A DNA stretch of 64,000 bases from an uncultured Lachnospira sp. GTDB taxonomy: Bacteria; Bacillota; Clostridia; Lachnospirales; Lachnospiraceae. The DNA lies in NCBI GenBank assembly GCA_910589305.1, contig CAJUTV010000012.1, forward strand, positions 1 to 64,000, written 5' to 3'. Made by a program: the position numbers and the translations under genes. The notes beneath the pieces were generated by a model that saw only the letters and a list, made by a program, of their open reading frames with translations, was not told where the DNA came from and searched no databases. Position 1 is the stretch's first letter. Each line of letters begins with the position of its first letter. This document shows, one piece after another, positions 46,610 to 54,960 of this stretch.

Positions 46610-47032
46610 TTACTTATCATCTTTCTTTGACATCTTCTTTGCCACCGCTCCTACAACCTTATCTGTTACTTTTTGTACAACCGTTTTATTACTTGCACAA
46701 CCTTTTTTCATCTCAACAATTTCTTTAAATCTAAGCGCCTTTTCAATATTGCCTTCTACTTTAAGTTTCTTTTGCGTAAAAGCTTCTACTGGGTCTAGTT
46801 CTCCATCTGCTATTTTATCTAATATATCTGGAGTACAGGTAAACATAGCATCTCTGTCATAATACTCATATGGTTCTACATGAAGTGTTCCATCTTTTAC
46901 CTCCACATAAAAAATCCCTCCAGCCTCATCATCTTCAATATTAAACTGGAATGCTAAATGTTCCTGTATATCGCTTACATCTGCCCCCATAAATCTTCCC
47001 TTGAAACTTGTAAAATACTCTGCATATGTCAT
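46610..47032 (-). CDS. SCP2 sterol-binding domain protein
   Basis: 140 residues. MTYAEYFTSFKGRF is followed by the SCP2 fold: EHLAFQFNIEDDEAGGIFYV, EVKDGTLHVEPYEY, ILDKIADGELDPVEAFTQ and the signature KLKVEGNIEKALRF (near 88-101). SCP2 domains bind lipids or acyl chains in a hydrophobic tunnel. The C-terminus is basic. It is the first gene of the TetR-controlled operon: AGGAGG lies 8 bases before ATG, and the operators are just upstream. It probably presents or shuttles the acyl substrate. Confidence 0.88.
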   Translation of the reverse strand: MTYAEYFTSFKGRFMGADVSDIQEHLAFQFNIEDDEAGGIFYVEVKDGTLHVEPYEYYDRDAMFTCTPDILDKIADGELDPVEAFTQKKLKVEGNIEKALRFKEIVEMKKGCASNKTVVQKVTDKVVGAVAKKMSKKDDK

Positions 47033-47049
47033 AATGCGCCTCCTATTTT

Positions 47050-47108
47050 TCGACCAACAGTCGATTTAATTCTTATCTAACATAACACATGTTTCGACTG
47101 ATAGTCAA
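47050..47108 (-). promoter_or_regulatory. Promoter with two tandem TetR-type operators
   Basis: Minus strand -35 TTGACT (47103-47108), 18-bp spacer, -10 TATGTT (47079-47084). Two sites share the pattern TCGAC-N5-GTCGA: 47050-47064 (perfect, downstream of the start site) and 47094-47108 (TCGAC-N5-GTCAA, covering the -35). Their centres are 44 bp apart. The nearest regulator is the divergent TetR gene at 47496. Confidence 0.75.
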
Positions 47109-47170
47109 CCACTATTTTATAAAATTTATAAGTTGTCAATTTATTTACAAATTTTAGAATAAATATTATA

Positions 47171-47299
47171 TTTTAACCTTATCAAGGAAATCTTCCACTT
47201 CCATGCCACAAAGACATAAATGGGAGGGTCTTGCGCTGTGACAGAAATTTGATGGTTTTAGCAAATAGTGCAACGGATTGTAAATATCCTCTTTAACTA
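47171..47299 (-). repeat. R1 element, divergent copy
   Basis: TTTTAACCTTATCAAGGAAA, then ACTTCCATGCC and GACATAAATGGGAGGGTCTT, then CAACGGATTGTAAATATCCT and CTTTAAC keep the R1 order with many substitutions. It separates TetR from its target promoter; the rest of 47300-47495 is AT-rich, with a possible TTACTT...TATCAT promoter for tetR near 47353-47382. Confidence 0.75.
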
Positions 47300-47495
47300 A
47301 ATTATAAATAGCATGGTAAAATTGTTACAATAATTTAACATATTTACATTTACTTAATCAGAGAGTAAAATGCTATCATAAATAAAAAATAAATTTTATT
47401 ATATACACTTGATTACTAATCTCTATTCTGTGGTTATTAGTAAACATATTAATTAGAGAATCATTGAAGACAAACAAGAAAGGTAATAGAGATTT

Positions 47496-48110
47496 ATGCC
47501 GGATTTAAAAAAATATGAAAAAATACTTGATTCTTTGCAACAATTGCTTGAACAAAAAAATATTCAAAATATATCTGTCAGTGAAATTGCTAGTAATGCT
47601 GGCATGGGAAAAGGAAGTATTTATTATTATTTTCCATCAAAAAATGCAATCGTTGAAGCACTTATAAAAAGAAATTATGAAAAACCATTGCAAATTGCCA
47701 AACATCTTGTTTCACAGTCTGATATTTCACCTTTTACACGCATGGCTATGTTATTTCAAGCATGTCGCAATTCATCTTCTGCATTTTTAAATCAGAATAA
47801 TGCTGCAGAAATTTCAGATGCACAAAATCAAGCATTACTGCATCAAAAATATTTAAACTATTTAATATCCGAATTAAAACCAGAATTAGCAGAAATTATA
47901 AAACAAGGTATAGAACGGGGAGAAATTCATTTTGATTATCCTGAAGCACTCTCAGAGATTGTTCTAATTGTTATTGCTATAAAATTAGACAATTCTTTTA
48001 TTCCTTCAACTCAACAAGAGACAGAAAACACGCTCAAGGGGCTTATATCTCTTCTTGAGCGTGGTACTGGCGTACCTAATGGCACGCTTAGTTATTTATC
48101 ATTAATATAA
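47496..48110 (+). CDS. TetR/AcrR-family transcriptional regulator
   Basis: 204 residues. The N-terminal HTH is NISVSEIASNAGMGKGSIYYYF (shown in part; residues about 25-47, GMGKGSIYYYFPSK is diagnostic). The C-terminal ligand domain is helical, without recognised ligand residues. It is divergent from the SCP2-led operon, and TCGAC-N5-GTCGA operators lie on the promoter between them, so it very likely represses that operon in response to an acyl-type ligand. It converges with the C_GCAxxG-GGDEF-EAL gene, 6 bp between the stops. Confidence 0.9.
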   Translation: MPDLKKYEKILDSLQQLLEQKNIQNISVSEIASNAGMGKGSIYYYFPSKNAIVEALIKRNYEKPLQIAKHLVSQSDISPFTRMAMLFQACRNSSSAFLNQNNAAEISDAQNQALLHQKYLNYLISELKPELAEIIKQGIERGEIHFDYPEALSEIVLIVIAIKLDNSFIPSTQQETENTLKGLISLLERGTGVPNGTLSYLSLI

Positions 48111-48116
48111 ATTCAA

Positions 48117-49877
48117 TTATAATATTGCTTTTTCAGAATATTGTTTTTCCAACTGTGAAAAAAATTCTCTTTTAGGCATTGGCTTTGCGTAATAGTATCC
48201 TTGTACTTGGTCGCAGCCAATGCTTTGTAACACTTCTATCTGTTCTTTTGTCTCAACCCCCTCTGCCAAAAGCCCTAAATTTAACTTTTCTGCCATCAGG
48301 ACAATATGTTCTAATATTAACTTTCCTTTATCTGAAACCATCATATTTTCTATAAACTTCTTATCCAATTTTATAACATCAAAAGGTGTCTCAAGAAGAA
48401 TATTTAAAGAAGAATATCCACTTCCAAAATCGTCCATAAGCAATTTAAAGCCTTCATCTTTTAATTCTAATGCCTTTAGACTAATTTGCTGGTCATCTGC
48501 TGTCTCTGTTATCTCTAACTCTAATAGCCGTTTGGGAATATGATAACTTTTTATTAAATTATCCAACACATCAATACATTCATTATCTTGCAGATGGATT
48601 CTTGAAACATTGACTGACACTGGGCATGTGTTTATTCCTGAATCAACACATTTTCTTATAAAACGACAAGCCTCTTCCCATATATAATAATCAACTTTTC
48701 TAATAAATCCATTCTCTTCAATAATAGGAATAAATTGATTTGGAAAAATCATGCCGCGTTCTGGATGACACCATCTTACCAACGCCTCTGCACCTATAAT
48801 CTCATTTTTAGAAATGCTATACTTTGGTTGAAGATACATCATAAATTGTCGTTCATTAATTGCCGTTTGAATACTCTCTTCAATAAATTTCCGATTATAT
48901 AATGATTCCTTAAACTGCTCCTTATAAAATACAATATTTGTTACGATGTTATTTTTAGCTGCTTTTCTTGCCATAGCAGCACGGTCTTCCATCTGTCTTA
49001 ATTCCATACTTTCATCTTCAACAGTATAAACACCATACGATAGCTGTATCTTTACATCTTTAAAACTACTAATTTCATGGTCAAGTTTATTGATAAACGC
49101 AATGAGTTCCTCTTCCTCTTCATATTCTGTCACAACCATAAATACATCACTGCGCAAATTAATAAATAATTTGTCTTTTCCACAGCATTCTTCCAACTTT
49201 TTTAGAATAAAGTCTAAAACTTCATTTCCAAATCGTTCCCCATAAATATCATTAATAATTTTAAATTTGCGAATATCAAATTGAATAAATCCAACTTCTT
49301 TTGAACAAGTATATAACAGATTATTAATATTTCTTCTAAAATTATGTAATTTACTGGTACGTTTAATCACACTTTTTAATTCTTCGTCTTTTAAAATATC
49401 TTCTAAATTGACACTATTTTGTGCTTTATACCTCAAATAATCTGCTAACATATCTTCTAATATGCTAATACTAACCGCCATTGCTTTGGGACATTTTTGC
49501 AAGATTAATTTTTCTTTACGAATAATTGCCATATCTTCTGGCTTTGATATATCTTTACCCAAAATATCCCTACAGTATACTTTGCCATTCATCTGTTTTG
49601 TAAAACGCTGTATAAATTCATCTGTTTTTTTATTTCCATAAACCTCTTGTTCTCTATCCTGTGCATCATAAAACCCTAAAGCTAATCCCAGCACTAACAA
49701 TGAAGCAGTAATACAGCCACAAGTTCCGCCTTGACGCATACCTGCGCCAAAACATGTACTTATCTTAAATGCTGTTTTTATATCAAAACCAAAATCTTGT
49801 GCAAAAGCACCAAATAATGCCTGAGAACAATGATATTGCTGTTGTAAAAGTTGTTCAGCTTTCTCCAAATGCGTCAT
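48117..49877 (-). CDS. C_GCAxxG_C_C - degenerate GGDEF - EAL fusion
   Basis: 586 residues. Residues 1-90 are a C_GCAxxG_C_C redox domain: CSQALFGAF (17-), STCFGAGMRQGGTCG near 40-54 and ASLLVLGLALG. A linker of 100 residues contains FRRNINNLLYT. Residues about 195-325 fold like GGDEF but the motif reads LRSDVF in place of GGDEF, so it should not make c-di-GMP. The EAL domain (about 335-575) has AEALVRW, NVSRIHLQDNE, LEITETADD, DDFGSGYSSL and KLDKKFIE, the residues for Mg binding and hydrolysis of c-di-GMP. Probably a redox-controlled phosphodiesterase. GGAGGG precedes ATG. Confidence 0.88.
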   Translation of the reverse strand: MTHLEKAEQLLQQQYHCSQALFGAFAQDFGFDIKTAFKISTCFGAGMRQGGTCGCITASLLVLGLALGFYDAQDREQEVYGNKKTDEFIQRFTKQMNGKVYCRDILGKDISKPEDMAIIRKEKLILQKCPKAMAVSISILEDMLADYLRYKAQNSVNLEDILKDEELKSVIKRTSKLHNFRRNINNLLYTCSKEVGFIQFDIRKFKIINDIYGERFGNEVLDFILKKLEECCGKDKLFINLRSDVFMVVTEYEEEEELIAFINKLDHEISSFKDVKIQLSYGVYTVEDESMELRQMEDRAAMARKAAKNNIVTNIVFYKEQFKESLYNRKFIEESIQTAINERQFMMYLQPKYSISKNEIIGAEALVRWCHPERGMIFPNQFIPIIEENGFIRKVDYYIWEEACRFIRKCVDSGINTCPVSVNVSRIHLQDNECIDVLDNLIKSYHIPKRLLELEITETADDQQISLKALELKDEGFKLLMDDFGSGYSSLNILLETPFDVIKLDKKFIENMMVSDKGKLILEHIVLMAEKLNLGLLAEGVETKEQIEVLQSIGCDQVQGYYYAKPMPKREFFSQLEKQYSEKAIL

Positions 49878-50077
49878 ACAATTCCCTCCATTTCCTTAGC
49901 CCTCAAATAAGAATTTTTTAATTATTATTTTACTGACATACAAACTTTGTTAATATTTTACCAAATTTAGAAGGTATTGTGAAGCTAAAAATATACAAAA
50001 TAGATAAAGTATTATATTATAAATACTTTTTCTTATTATGTTAAATATTTTAACATTTAAATATATTTTATTGCATA

Positions 50078-50118
50078 TTAAAAAACGGCAAAATTATAAC
50101 TAATTTACCGTTTTTTAA
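50078..50118. terminator. Bidirectional hairpin terminator
   Basis: Stem TTAAAAAACGG with CCGTTTTTTAA and an A/T-rich interior, giving T-runs on both strands. It lies between the GGDEF-EAL gene promoter and the R1 copy at 50165, and serves the minus-strand pair at 50323-51173. The rest of 49878-50077 is AT-rich and shows nothing else. Confidence 0.75.
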
Positions 50119-50164
50119 TATAATTTCAGATATGTTTTTATTTTTTCAATTTATATTTAATGTA

Positions 50165-50309
50165 GTCAAAGCGGATATTTACAATCCGCTATGCTACTTG
50201 CTTGGGTGTTTGACACCCTAACCTCATAGCTACTATCGTAACGCAAGTCCCCACCCCCACTTATGCCTTTGCAGCATTGAAGTGGGGGACTTCCTTGATG
50301 AGGTTAAAA
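50165..50309 (+). repeat. R1 dispersed element, full copy
   Basis: Reference copy. In order: AGCGGAT/ATCCGCT hairpin; CTACTTGCTT; GGGTGT/ACACCC hairpin; AACCTCAT (outer stem 5'); GCTACTATCGTAACGCAAGT; the CCCCCACTT...AAGTGGGGG hairpin; outer stem 3' ATGAGGTTAAAA. ACTTGC/GCAAGT and GCTATG/CATAGC alternatives are also possible. It ends 14 bp before the stop of the 50323 gene. Confidence 0.88.
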
Positions 50310-50322
50310 TATATCTATTTTC

Positions 50323-50769
50323 TTAGTTTTTATGTCCCATCAATTCTTTCATTTCTTCTGTCGTATCAACAACAGGAATTATCTTGCAAAAATCTTGTAT
50401 GTCTATATTTTTATAATATTCTTTTACAGCCGCTGTAATTAATTCCAGAGAAACAATATCTCTTTCCATAGGTGTAAAATCTCCATAAGGCGTACTGAAC
50501 TTAATGCGCTGTAATTTATCTTTTTTATCACTATTAATTAGAGAATAACAGCAAAAATCTTTATCATCAAAATATCTCCAAACTTCTGCAATATACTCAT
50601 TACCTATTCCATAAAATTGTAAAAATCCATTTTCCGAATTTAAGATAACAAAATCTTCCTCTCCATATTTAATCATCATTATATAATGGTCAATATCTTC
50701 ATAAGACACATCTTTTATTTTTTTTCCTGATGCAAGCTCAACATCAATTGTACGATAATTTTCTCTCAT
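50323..50769 (-). CDS. Small protein of unknown function, possible immunity protein
   Basis: 148 residues. Beta-rich N-terminal part (MRENYRTIDVELASGKKIK, YIMMIKYGEEDFVILNSENG) and a helical C-terminal part with SLELITAAVKEYYKN. Its ATG overlaps the upstream gene's stop (ATGA), so both are translated together. The size, fold impression and pairing fit immunity proteins of polymorphic toxins, but no toxin is near. No family recognised with confidence. Confidence 0.6.
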   Translation of the reverse strand: MRENYRTIDVELASGKKIKDVSYEDIDHYIMMIKYGEEDFVILNSENGFLQFYGIGNEYIAEVWRYFDDKDFCCYSLINSDKKDKLQRIKFSTPYGDFTPMERDIVSLELITAAVKEYYKNIDIQDFCKIIPVVDTTEEMKELMGHKN

Positions 50770-51173
50770 ATCAATTCACCTTTACCAATTAAAAATGCTA
50801 TATCACAAAAACTTTTCACACTATCTTGTGCTCCGTATAAAATCCTTTTATGTGCTTTTGTAATAGGAGACATACTATTTTTTTCATCTTTTTGAAGAAC
50901 TGGCAGACTATCTACTACAAGCCAATCATATCCATTATCTTTAAGTTGAAGCCTCAATAATGTTTCACCTATATAAACACCAAAATAAACCGCTAAATTC
51001 CATAAAATATTTTCGCCTTCTTCTCCACTGTAATCCTCAATATGTTCATTATAATACCCTAAAATATCATCAACCTTTTTAAGGCTTTCTTGTGAAAAAT
51101 CAAGGTCTACATCATTCTTTGCTTTTGCATGGGCAACAGCTCTATCTGCCATTTGCTTATAATTAATATCCAT
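50766..51173 (-). CDS. Small helical protein of unknown function
   Basis: 135 residues starting MDINYKQMADRAVAHAKAKN; the start is fixed by AGGAGA 3-4 bases before ATG, while a longer frame has no ribosome binding site. SQESLKKVDDILGYYNEHIE is followed by ILWNLAVYFGVYIGETLLRL, a helix pair seen in small orphan proteins of Clostridia. Coupled to the gene downstream by ATGA overlap. At 51203-51230 upstream lies a doubtful eroded R1 fragment. Function unknown. Confidence 0.65.
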   Translation of the reverse strand: MDINYKQMADRAVAHAKAKNDVDLDFSQESLKKVDDILGYYNEHIEDYSGEEGENILWNLAVYFGVYIGETLLRLQLKDNGYDWLVVDSLPVLQKDEKNSMSPITKAHKRILYGAQDSVKSFCDIAFLIGKGELI

Positions 51174-51228
51174 TCTTTCTCCTTTACAATGATAAATATT
51201 GTCAAGCAAATATTCACAATCAACTTTC

Positions 51229-52485
51229 CTATTTATTCAATGAAAATGTCACTAAAACGGCACCATCACCAAGCTTTTCCTTTAAATTTTCACTGTCTTT
51301 AATCTTTGCAAGTCTGGTAAAATTCCATGTATTTGTATCATAATATATGGTTATGCTATTTCCTTGATATAAAATAATATCACCAGGCTTTGCAGTAATT
51401 TGCATATCATTTCTAGGAAGTGTGGTTTCAAGTGAACCAACCTTTTCAAAGTTACCATAATCACTCATATTTATTGTAATTGGTGCTTTTTTTAATAATT
51501 CTTTAAAAGCATCTGCTGAACTATTCTTTTCAAATATAGCCTCTAACTGATATTGTCCAAATGAAATTTTCAAAGTCTGCTCCTCCTTATTTGTAGCATC
51601 TTCTGGCTTTATTGTGCTATTTGTTGTACTTTGCACTTCAGGCTTCGCATCATTTATTCCAAAAGAATGTATCCATTGTTGCAATTCTTGTGTTGACGTA
51701 TTTGCAGAAAATCGTTTTCCTTCAAGCCATTTTGTAGTATTATTACAACATTTTTCAAGATTTTTGGCACTATTTCCAATTGAGCTGCTTCCTGATGTGC
51801 AAAACGGAAGAATTGTTTTATTAGAAAAATCATAGCTTTCCAAAAAAGTATAAATTATTTTAGGAGCTTGTCCCCACCAAATTGGGTATGCTAATATAAT
51901 TAAATCATATTGTTTTATATTTTGTATACTTCCAAGAATAACTGGTCTGGCATTCTCATCATTTTGTTCAATATTTGCACGGCTATCGCTATTGTTATAA
52001 TTTAAATCCTCACTGCTATATGGATTTTGAGGTGTAATTTCATATAAATCTGCATCCAATATCTGTGCTGTTTGCTCTGCTAATTTTTTTGTTGTCCCTG
52101 TAGCAGAAAAATAAGCTACAAGCTTTTTATTTTCTTTTTCTGGTATCGTTGGTATCGTTGGAATTTCGCTATCTATGCCAAGATTTATATCCATTCCAGA
52201 CAAAAATTTCATAAGAATAACTGCATCTGAAATATCAATTTCACCATCTGCATTAACATCTCCAACGAATTTATCAACAGTAATTCCCGCTACATGTGCT
52301 AAATATTTTTTTAATATAACGCCATCTGATATATTAATATCACCATTTTTATCAATATCACCACATCTTATGTTATCATTTAATTCTGTACATTGTACTT
52401 TTACCACATTTAATATACACAAAAAAAGAACAAATATCAATGCCAATGGTAATATTTTCAACATAAATTTATTTTTATTTTTCAT
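51229..52485 (-). CDS. Secreted dockerin - flavodoxin - cyclophilin-like protein
   Basis: 418 residues starting MKNKNKFMLKILPLAL; GGAGG lies 7 bases upstream. An N-terminal signal or anchor (7-30) is followed by two dockerin calcium loops: GDIDKNGDINISD (42-54) and GDVNADGEIDISD (75-87). A linker (TIPTIPEKEN) leads to a flavodoxin domain (about 120-285) with FSATGTTKKLAEQ as FMN phosphate loop and AYPIWWGQAPK near 205. The last 105 residues are a cyclophilin-like beta domain (KISFGQYQLEAIFEKN ... GDIILYQGNSITIYYD). Dockerins bind cohesins or sit on the cell surface; a flavin redox module in this place is unusual. No cohesin gene in the window. Confidence 0.85.
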   Translation of the reverse strand: MKNKNKFMLKILPLALIFVLFLCILNVVKVQCTELNDNIRCGDIDKNGDINISDGVILKKYLAHVAGITVDKFVGDVNADGEIDISDAVILMKFLSGMDINLGIDSEIPTIPTIPEKENKKLVAYFSATGTTKKLAEQTAQILDADLYEITPQNPYSSEDLNYNNSDSRANIEQNDENARPVILGSIQNIKQYDLIILAYPIWWGQAPKIIYTFLESYDFSNKTILPFCTSGSSSIGNSAKNLEKCCNNTTKWLEGKRFSANTSTQELQQWIHSFGINDAKPEVQSTTNSTIKPEDATNKEEQTLKISFGQYQLEAIFEKNSSADAFKELLKKAPITINMSDYGNFEKVGSLETTLPRNDMQITAKPGDIILYQGNSITIYYDTNTWNFTRLAKIKDSENLKEKLGDGAVLVTFSLNK

Positions 52486-52853
52486 AAATAATCCTCCATT
52501 CTTATTTAACTTGCAAATTAACAAACACCTTTTTAGACCTATATTCTATTAATAATATTATGTAACCTTCAACTACAATTCACAAAACATTTATTATGTT
52601 TCTTGCTAGTAAAAAATAATGTATTTACTTACTTGTAAAAAAAAATATAAATATATATTTTACTTTTAACAATACATAGCTAAACTGTTACATATAAATT
52701 ATTATATTTTATATTCTAAAATATTACCAATACCTATATTGTATTGATAGATATGCTTTTAACAAATGGCAGGTATCTTTATTTTTATTCTTTGCAAAAT
52801 CTTCTATACTAAAAAACAGATTCCACGCTTTATAAGTTATCCTTATATTAACT

Positions 52854-52884
52854 AAAAAAGGAAGGCTGCATAAAACAGCCTTCC
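52854..52884 (-). terminator. Terminator of the pectate-lyase operon
   Basis: GGAAGGCTG/CAGCCTTCC 9-bp perfect stem, 7-nt loop, then TTTTTT on the minus strand, 45 bp after the stop of the 52930 gene. The remaining 52486-52853 gap is AT-rich; I see no other feature in it. Confidence 0.9.
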
Positions 52885-52929
52885 CTTCTCGTTATTATTA
52901 TATATAATAACTATTAATATTATTTTTTA

Positions 52930-54948
52930 TTACTTTTCTTCTGAATTATTTTTCTTAATTCTCTTTTTGTTTGTGTAATATACTGCACCGCCCATTCCTA
53001 ATGAAGCTGCTAAAATTGCTGTATATACAAACATATTACTATAATCACCTGTTTGTGGTGAATTAACATTGCCATCTGATGAATCGCCAGTTGTTGGGTC
53101 TTTTACAGATGGGTCATCAGGATTTGTTGGATTCTCTGGGTCTGTTGGATCTGTTGGGTCCGTTGGAACTTCTGGATCTTTTGGAACCTCTGGGAAACCA
53201 TTATCCAAATAAGCAAGCCACATCTTGTAAGTTGTATACTCTGGGTCTGTTGTGCTATCAGCCAATAATTTTGCTGCAAGAGTGTCATCATAGTACTTTA
53301 CACTTGTTCTTGTAGAATAATATATCATATCTACATTATCTACATTATCCAGTTTTTTGCCTTCATAGACATAATTAAACATATCCCATTGATTTACAAT
53401 CTTCTGGTCGGCTCTTGTTGGTGTAACATCTGAATACAATGGTCTATATGCTTTGCTGTCAGCATCATAAACATAATTGATTGCCCAAGTACCATCACCA
53501 TCAACTAAAAAGATATCAAAACCATTATTCATTGAAGTATCATGTACAATCTCTGTTTCCTTACCTTCAATTTTAACGTCCTCTAACCACTTTGCTGCGC
53601 CTTTTACTGCATCAATCACTTTACTTGAAGGATTGTGAATAGTCATAAGATATTCTACTACTTGCTTTGTTGTCTCAGCATTTACAGATTCTCTCTCATA
53701 AGTACGTCCCATTGTAACAGTGCCATCACTCTTTACTTGTGAAGCCCAGCCTGCTTTAACACCATCATTTTCAACCTGTGTCAACACAAGGAAATCATTT
53801 CCTTTTGCAACAGCAGCTTCTACTGGTGCCATATCCATAGAACGTCTTGCAAATACATAATTTTGATTGTTGAGCATAGACATATCAGACAATAGTGTTA
53901 AAACTTCTGTTGTTACCTGATTACCAATAACAGTATTGCCATTAAAACCTTTTGCTGCTGTAGGTGACATACTCCAGCCACCATTTGCATTTTGGTTTTT
54001 AACAAGATAATCAATACCCTTTGCAAATGCATCTGCATACTTACTGTCTTGTGGATTGGTCTCTGTAATAAACTGTGCAAGATAACGAAGCTGTGCAACT
54101 GTTGAACCATTTTCTAATGTTGATTCCTGCTTTAATGTACCAATCTTGCTTGCAACATCTGCCTGAGCCATATCTAAATTAGCTGGAAGTACACCAAAAC
54201 CGCCGTCTTCATTTTGAAGTGCTACAACATTATCAGCAATAGCCTGTGATACAGCATAACTGTCTGTCAATGCACCATCCATAAATGTATCATAACGATT
54301 TCCATATCCTTCTGCTTTTGTCTCATAAGAAGGAACATTTACATCATTAAAGATAGGAATTGCTGCATAAAAACTTTGTACATTACCATCTTGATAAATA
54401 TCAGCTTCAAATGTGTTAAGCACATAAGCTACTGGTAAATAAGTTACAAAGTAATCTTCGGTCAAATACGTATTAAAATCAGCAAACTGTTCTTTTACAT
54501 TAACCTTTGTAGGAACCTGCGCATCCGATAAAACACCTTCCTGTTTCTTTCCGTCAATTGTTACATCTTTAGAACCAATTGTAAATCCTAAAGTTGTTCC
54601 ATTCATTGTAATAGTAATTGTGTCTCCACTTTCATTATATACGCCGCCTATCTGAGCAAACATCTCCTTCATTGGAGCCATCAAATCGCCATCGGCTGTC
54701 GTCTTCTTATAGTCACCTGTAGCGAGAACATTTGCATTTTTGTCGAGCCATACTCTTTGATAATTATCTATAAGAAATACTGGGTCGTTTGTATTAAACC
54801 ATACTCTTCTAATAGTCATGTTAGAAAAATCATACTCGCCTTTAGTTACTGTTGCTGCTTGTACATTTACAGTAACAAGCGGTGCAACACCTGCTATAAG
54901 AGAGGCTGCCATAATTCCAACGACTGCTTTTTTTATTGTTCTTTTCAT
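52930..54948 (-). CDS. Sortase-anchored PL10-like repeat protein
   Basis: 672 residues. Signal peptide MKRTIKKAVVGIMAASLIAG..VQA (about 1-31). Residues 60-200 resemble the copper-amine-oxidase-N-like domain of its neighbour. Residues 225-500 carry alpha/alpha-barrel repeats: QNEDGGFGV, KNQNANGGWSMSP and GWASQVKSDG...YERESVNAETTKQVVEYLM as in PF09492 pectate lyases. The YGRFYGLD catalytic region of the neighbour is not preserved, so it may bind rather than cleave pectate. A P/T/D-rich linker (EVPTDPTDPTDPENP) leads to the sorting signal SPQTG (630-634), a TM helix and KKRIKK. Follows the 54961 gene by 12 bp; AGGGAGG site. Confidence 0.82.
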   Translation of the reverse strand: MKRTIKKAVVGIMAASLIAGVAPLVTVNVQAATVTKGEYDFSNMTIRRVWFNTNDPVFLIDNYQRVWLDKNANVLATGDYKKTTADGDLMAPMKEMFAQIGGVYNESGDTITITMNGTTLGFTIGSKDVTIDGKKQEGVLSDAQVPTKVNVKEQFADFNTYLTEDYFVTYLPVAYVLNTFEADIYQDGNVQSFYAAIPIFNDVNVPSYETKAEGYGNRYDTFMDGALTDSYAVSQAIADNVVALQNEDGGFGVLPANLDMAQADVASKIGTLKQESTLENGSTVAQLRYLAQFITETNPQDSKYADAFAKGIDYLVKNQNANGGWSMSPTAAKGFNGNTVIGNQVTTEVLTLLSDMSMLNNQNYVFARRSMDMAPVEAAVAKGNDFLVLTQVENDGVKAGWASQVKSDGTVTMGRTYERESVNAETTKQVVEYLMTIHNPSSKVIDAVKGAAKWLEDVKIEGKETEIVHDTSMNNGFDIFLVDGDGTWAINYVYDADSKAYRPLYSDVTPTRADQKIVNQWDMFNYVYEGKKLDNVDNVDMIYYSTRTSVKYYDDTLAAKLLADSTTDPEYTTYKMWLAYLDNGFPEVPKDPEVPTDPTDPTDPENPTNPDDPSVKDPTTGDSSDGNVNSPQTGDYSNMFVYTAILAASLGMGGAVYYTNKKRIKKNNSEEK

Positions 54949-54960
54949 TATATTACCTCC

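Noticed and set aside
1..50309. R1 and R2 copies as parts of a CRISPR array
   Set aside because: Copies are far apart, of both orientations and different lengths, with no regular spacers.
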